Assembly: GCA_028583405.1 (NCBI GenBank) | Contig: CM053246.1 | Location: 24,090,412 to 24,154,411 of the forward strand | Origin: Pogonophryne albipinna | Lineage: Eukaryota > Chordata > Actinopteri > Perciformes > Artedidraconidae | Direction: 5' to 3' | Length of the DNA stretch: 64,000 nucleotides | Shown here: positions 62,801-64,000 of the stretch, one piece after another | Numbering within the stretch: the first letter of the stretch is position 1 | Layout: the number at the start of each line of letters is the position of its first letter | Notes under the pieces: generated by a model | What the model was told of the DNA's origin: nothing | Databases searched by the model: none | What the model saw: the letters and a program-made list of their open reading frames with translations, nothing else | Made by a program: the position numbers and the translations under genes

Positions 62801-63263
62801 ACAATTATTTACATGTCGGTGATTTGTTTGCTAACGAAAAGGACACCAGTGACTAGTCAATCCAGTACAGGTGCACATTATTATTCACAGCTCCAGCACG
62901 CTAGCTAAGCTAACGCTGCACACGAGTAGCTGGTTATATCGGAAAAACGCTGGCAGGATTTAAAGCTGAACAGGCACGGTGAAAGCATTATTTGATTGTG
63001 GTGAACTGACATTGATATTAGAGGATGTTAATGTGTCAACTTTAGCATCCCAGCGTTCAGGTTTATCTCCGCAGCGCTCGACAGCTGCCAAACAGCGATG
63101 CAACAAAACATAAACTGCCGGGGTGTGCAGCTCTTACCCGAGCAGCTCTGGTGATGTTCAGCTCTTTCATCACTTCTTCAAACGCAGCAGTTTCCTCCGC
63201 CTGTTTCTGATTATGTAAAGCGATTTTTTCGCTAAATTTGCGAGGATTGTTAGAGGACGCCAT
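47888..63263 (-). CDS. crtc1: CREB-regulated transcription coactivator 1
   Basis: Fourteen coding exons on the minus strand: 63263-63138, 61389-61273, 60804-60679, 59900-59839, 59559-59465, 58963-58884, 58792-58755, 57973-57750, 54163-54012, 52123-51887, 51234-51148, 48931-48845, 48765-48591 and 48099-47888. The total is 1818 nt and 605 aa (human 634). CRTC1 shuttles between cytoplasm and nucleus and binds the CREB bZIP to boost cAMP/Ca2+-responsive transcription. Exon 1 carries the CREB-binding coiled coil ([19 protein letters not shown]). S64 in [11 protein letters not shown] and S147 in [12 protein letters not shown] match the SIK/LKB1-controlled 14-3-3 sites (human S64 and S151). The middle is rich in Ser/Pro/Gln (exon 10, [19 protein letters not shown]). 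The last two exons hold the activation domain ([31 protein letters not shown]), ending FRMDRL. Intron 3 appears to be AT-AC; all others are GT-AG. Mobile elements fill several introns. Confidence 0.96.
48110..48117. promoter_or_regulatory. Perfect palindromic CRE (TGACGTCA) near the last crtc1 exon
   Basis: TGACGTCA lies 11 bp upstream of the crtc1 exon 14 acceptor, overlapped by an E-box CACGTG (48106-48111). TGACGTCA is the full CREB/ATF site. Position in the final intron makes a promoter role unlikely, and a chance match is possible. Confidence 0.3.
52705..53013 (+). pseudogene. Short ORF of the TTAA element, copy 1
   Basis: A 102-aa frame starting [16 protein letters not shown], with [20 protein letters not shown] and [15 protein letters not shown]. 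The R-V-x-I-G-x-A-F-x-R-W-R pattern recurs in uncharacterised fish proteins associated with repeats, as far as I recall; no function is known to me. The nested element at 52895 supplies the C-terminal half, so the frame is truncated relative to any original protein. Confidence 0.5.
52895..53326. mobile_element. Nested element with ~62-bp inverted ends
   Basis: Starts ATGGGGGTTATTCCCTATC and ends with the inverse GATAGGGAATAACCCCCAT. The inverted ends run about 62 bp, to GAGAGCATACTTTA. Flanking 8-mers ACACACCT and ACACACCG fit an 8-bp target duplication with one mismatch. The same insertion is present in copy 2 at 54596-55027, so it entered before the host element was copied. Confidence 0.75.
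54365..55518 (-). mobile_element. TTAA-flanked DNA element, copy 2, inverted (crtc1 intron 8)
   Basis: Inverted, near-identical partner of 52438-53567 with the same ends and TTAA on both sides (54361-54364 and 55519-55522). It differs by scattered substitutions and by an extra palindrome at about 55327-55361. The two copies flank crtc1 exon 9 (54012-54163). The nested element is also present. Confidence 0.85.
54909..55319 (-). pseudogene. Short ORF of the TTAA element, copy 2
   Basis: A 136-aa minus-strand frame, extended at the N-terminus ([19 protein letters not shown]) relative to copy 1 and then nearly identical ([34 protein letters not shown]). Shared in-frame preservation may reflect recent copying rather than selection. 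Confidence 0.45.
55670..57547. mobile_element. MITE with AGGGYGCATTCACACC ends, split by a hAT element
   Basis: The left end is AGGGCGCATTCACACC and the right end is GGTGTGAATGCACCCT, an inverted pair with one difference. The host element is about 550 bp after removal of the hAT insertion at 55782-57108. Its inside is rich in GGTCCG and GCGGTTC motifs typical of fish MITEs. No clear target duplication was identified. Confidence 0.75.
55782..57108. mobile_element. Non-autonomous hAT element nested in a MITE
   Basis: Left end TAGGGTTGGGTACCGAG, right end GATACCCAACCCTA, inverted. The perfect 8-bp duplication CTCTTAAG flanks it (55774-55781 and 57109-57116). It contains GAACCGGTTCC-type subterminal repeats, a G-run at about 56818-56829 and an inner segment shared with the 22794-23563 element. 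It has no transposase. Confidence 0.88.
59901..60678 (-). other. Candidate U12-type AT-AC intron of crtc1
   Basis: After the codon for Q in SVDKHGRQ, the minus strand reads ATATCCTTT, an exact match to the minor-spliceosome AT-AC donor. The other end reads CGCCTTAACGAAATTCAC before exon 4 (ATCGACAGCTGT). CCTTAAC fits the U12 branch site and lies about 10 bases from the AC acceptor, the spacing typical of U12 introns. The join gives [18 protein letters not shown], matching the family (human HGRQADSCPY). No GT-AG pair here gives the same protein. The intron is 778 bp. Confidence 0.85.
61738..61802. repeat. Dispersed fish repeat (reverse copy of 12000 repeat)
   Basis: TGTAAGTCGCTTTGGAT, AAAGCGTCTAACAAG and TAACATGTAAT match, in reverse complement, the core at about 12000-12035. 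It lies in crtc1 intron 1. Confidence 0.55.
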
Positions 63264-63400
63264 CTTTCCCCTCTTCTTCTCAATGGAATGTTACGTTACG
63301 CACCACGCTAGGGCCTTCTGGTGTCGTCATCACGCACGGTCAGCGTAGTGTGTTGATGTTCTTCGCCTTTTGCACCTGCTGTTGACTTGACAGTAGACAG
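63264..63400 (-). promoter_or_regulatory. crtc1 5' UTR and proximal promoter
   Basis: CpG-containing sequence just upstream of the crtc1 ATG. A half CRE (TGACG on the minus strand, 63325-63329) lies about 60 bp upstream of the start codon. No TATA box was seen. The exact transcription start is unknown. Confidence 0.35.
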
Positions 63401-63879
63401 CATGAGGATAAAGTGTATTGTGGATATAGTTCAAAACAAAGTAGGCCTATACATAGGCTATATTACAATTTAAAAAGTGGAATGTGAAAAAAGGATGCAT
63501 TGAGTAATACATCTGGAATTAAATTACAAGCAGTGTACACTGCAAAGGTGTATATTATATACTTTATTGAACACAATAAAGAACATAGGCCTACAAGATA
63601 TCGTCGAAAAAACATACATATAATACTGTATATTACCATATAAACAATATAAAATTAAATGAAAAAATAAATCCCATAAGAATTACAATCCTTAAATAGG
63701 TTTAGGTGTTCATAAAGCCACGCCTTTCCTGAGCAAATCATTGCAAATTCCCTAAAGTATCTTACTGTTTATAAAGCTTAGGCAAAGTAATGAATTTGCA
63801 TTTTAGAAGTTAAGACGTGTATCGGACACACTTTTCAGATAATAAAATAGACGCAGGTTTCAATTAATAATAATTATTA

Positions 63880-64000
63880 TTATTATTCAATCTATTTAGA
63901 GGCGCCTTTCAAAGCACCCAAGGGCACCTTACAATTCATAACATATTCGAAGGAAAGGTTTAAGACAGTACAAAAGGACGTGGGCTGTGTGTTTTAATAA
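63880..64000. repeat. LINE/SINE-like tail fragment at window edge
   Basis: TCTATTTAGAGGCGCC, TTTCAAAGCACCCAAGG and CACCTTACAATTCATA resemble the conserved 3' tails of fish retroposons. The fragment runs off the window. Confidence 0.4.

Overview
The window is vertebrate genomic DNA, almost certainly a ray-finned (teleost, probably percomorph) fish. It carries intron-split genes with vertebrate splice signals and typical fish transposons: Tc1/mariner, hAT, an Rex3-like RTE element, L2 LINEs and Gypsy-like LTRs. No tools were run. Gene identities come from reading translated exons against remembered vertebrate families, and exon ends were placed from splice sites and checked for a continuous reading frame.

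Layout. 0.2-5.5 kb (minus): med26, the elongation-recruiting subunit of Mediator, 3 coding exons; two hAT-type elements sit in its first intron. 7.1-8.4 kb (minus): smim7, 5 small exons. 10.1-18.6 kb (plus): tmem38a, the TRIC-A cation channel of the sarcoplasmic/endoplasmic reticulum, 6 exons, head-to-head with smim7. 20.4-28.8 kb: a repeat cluster made of an L2 LINE interrupted by an RTE insertion, an unclassified element, three minisatellites with 60-, 12- and 33-bp units, a second L2, an LTR with a gag-like fragment, and a long CA microsatellite. 29.4-39.2 kb (plus): comp (thrombospondin-5), 19 coding exons. 39.7-41.7 kb: a decayed Tc1/mariner element split by a solo LTR. 47.9-63.3 kb (minus): crtc1, the CREB-regulated transcription coactivator, 14 coding exons.

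The five genes do not form one pathway. Their human orthologues all lie in 19p13.11, as two groups (MED26-SMIM7-TMEM38A and CRTC1-COMP) that I recall being roughly 2 Mb apart; here they are joined in about 63 kb.

The most notable signals are: (1) an apparent minor-class AT-AC (U12-type) intron in crtc1; (2) two near-identical ~1.1-kb TTAA-flanked elements in inverted orientation on both sides of crtc1 exon 9, a layout that favours RNA hairpins, back-splicing and editing; (3) several nested transposon insertions whose target duplications are still readable; (4) two elements with different ends that share the same internal sequence; and (5) an intron-length, stop-free 132-bp intron in comp.
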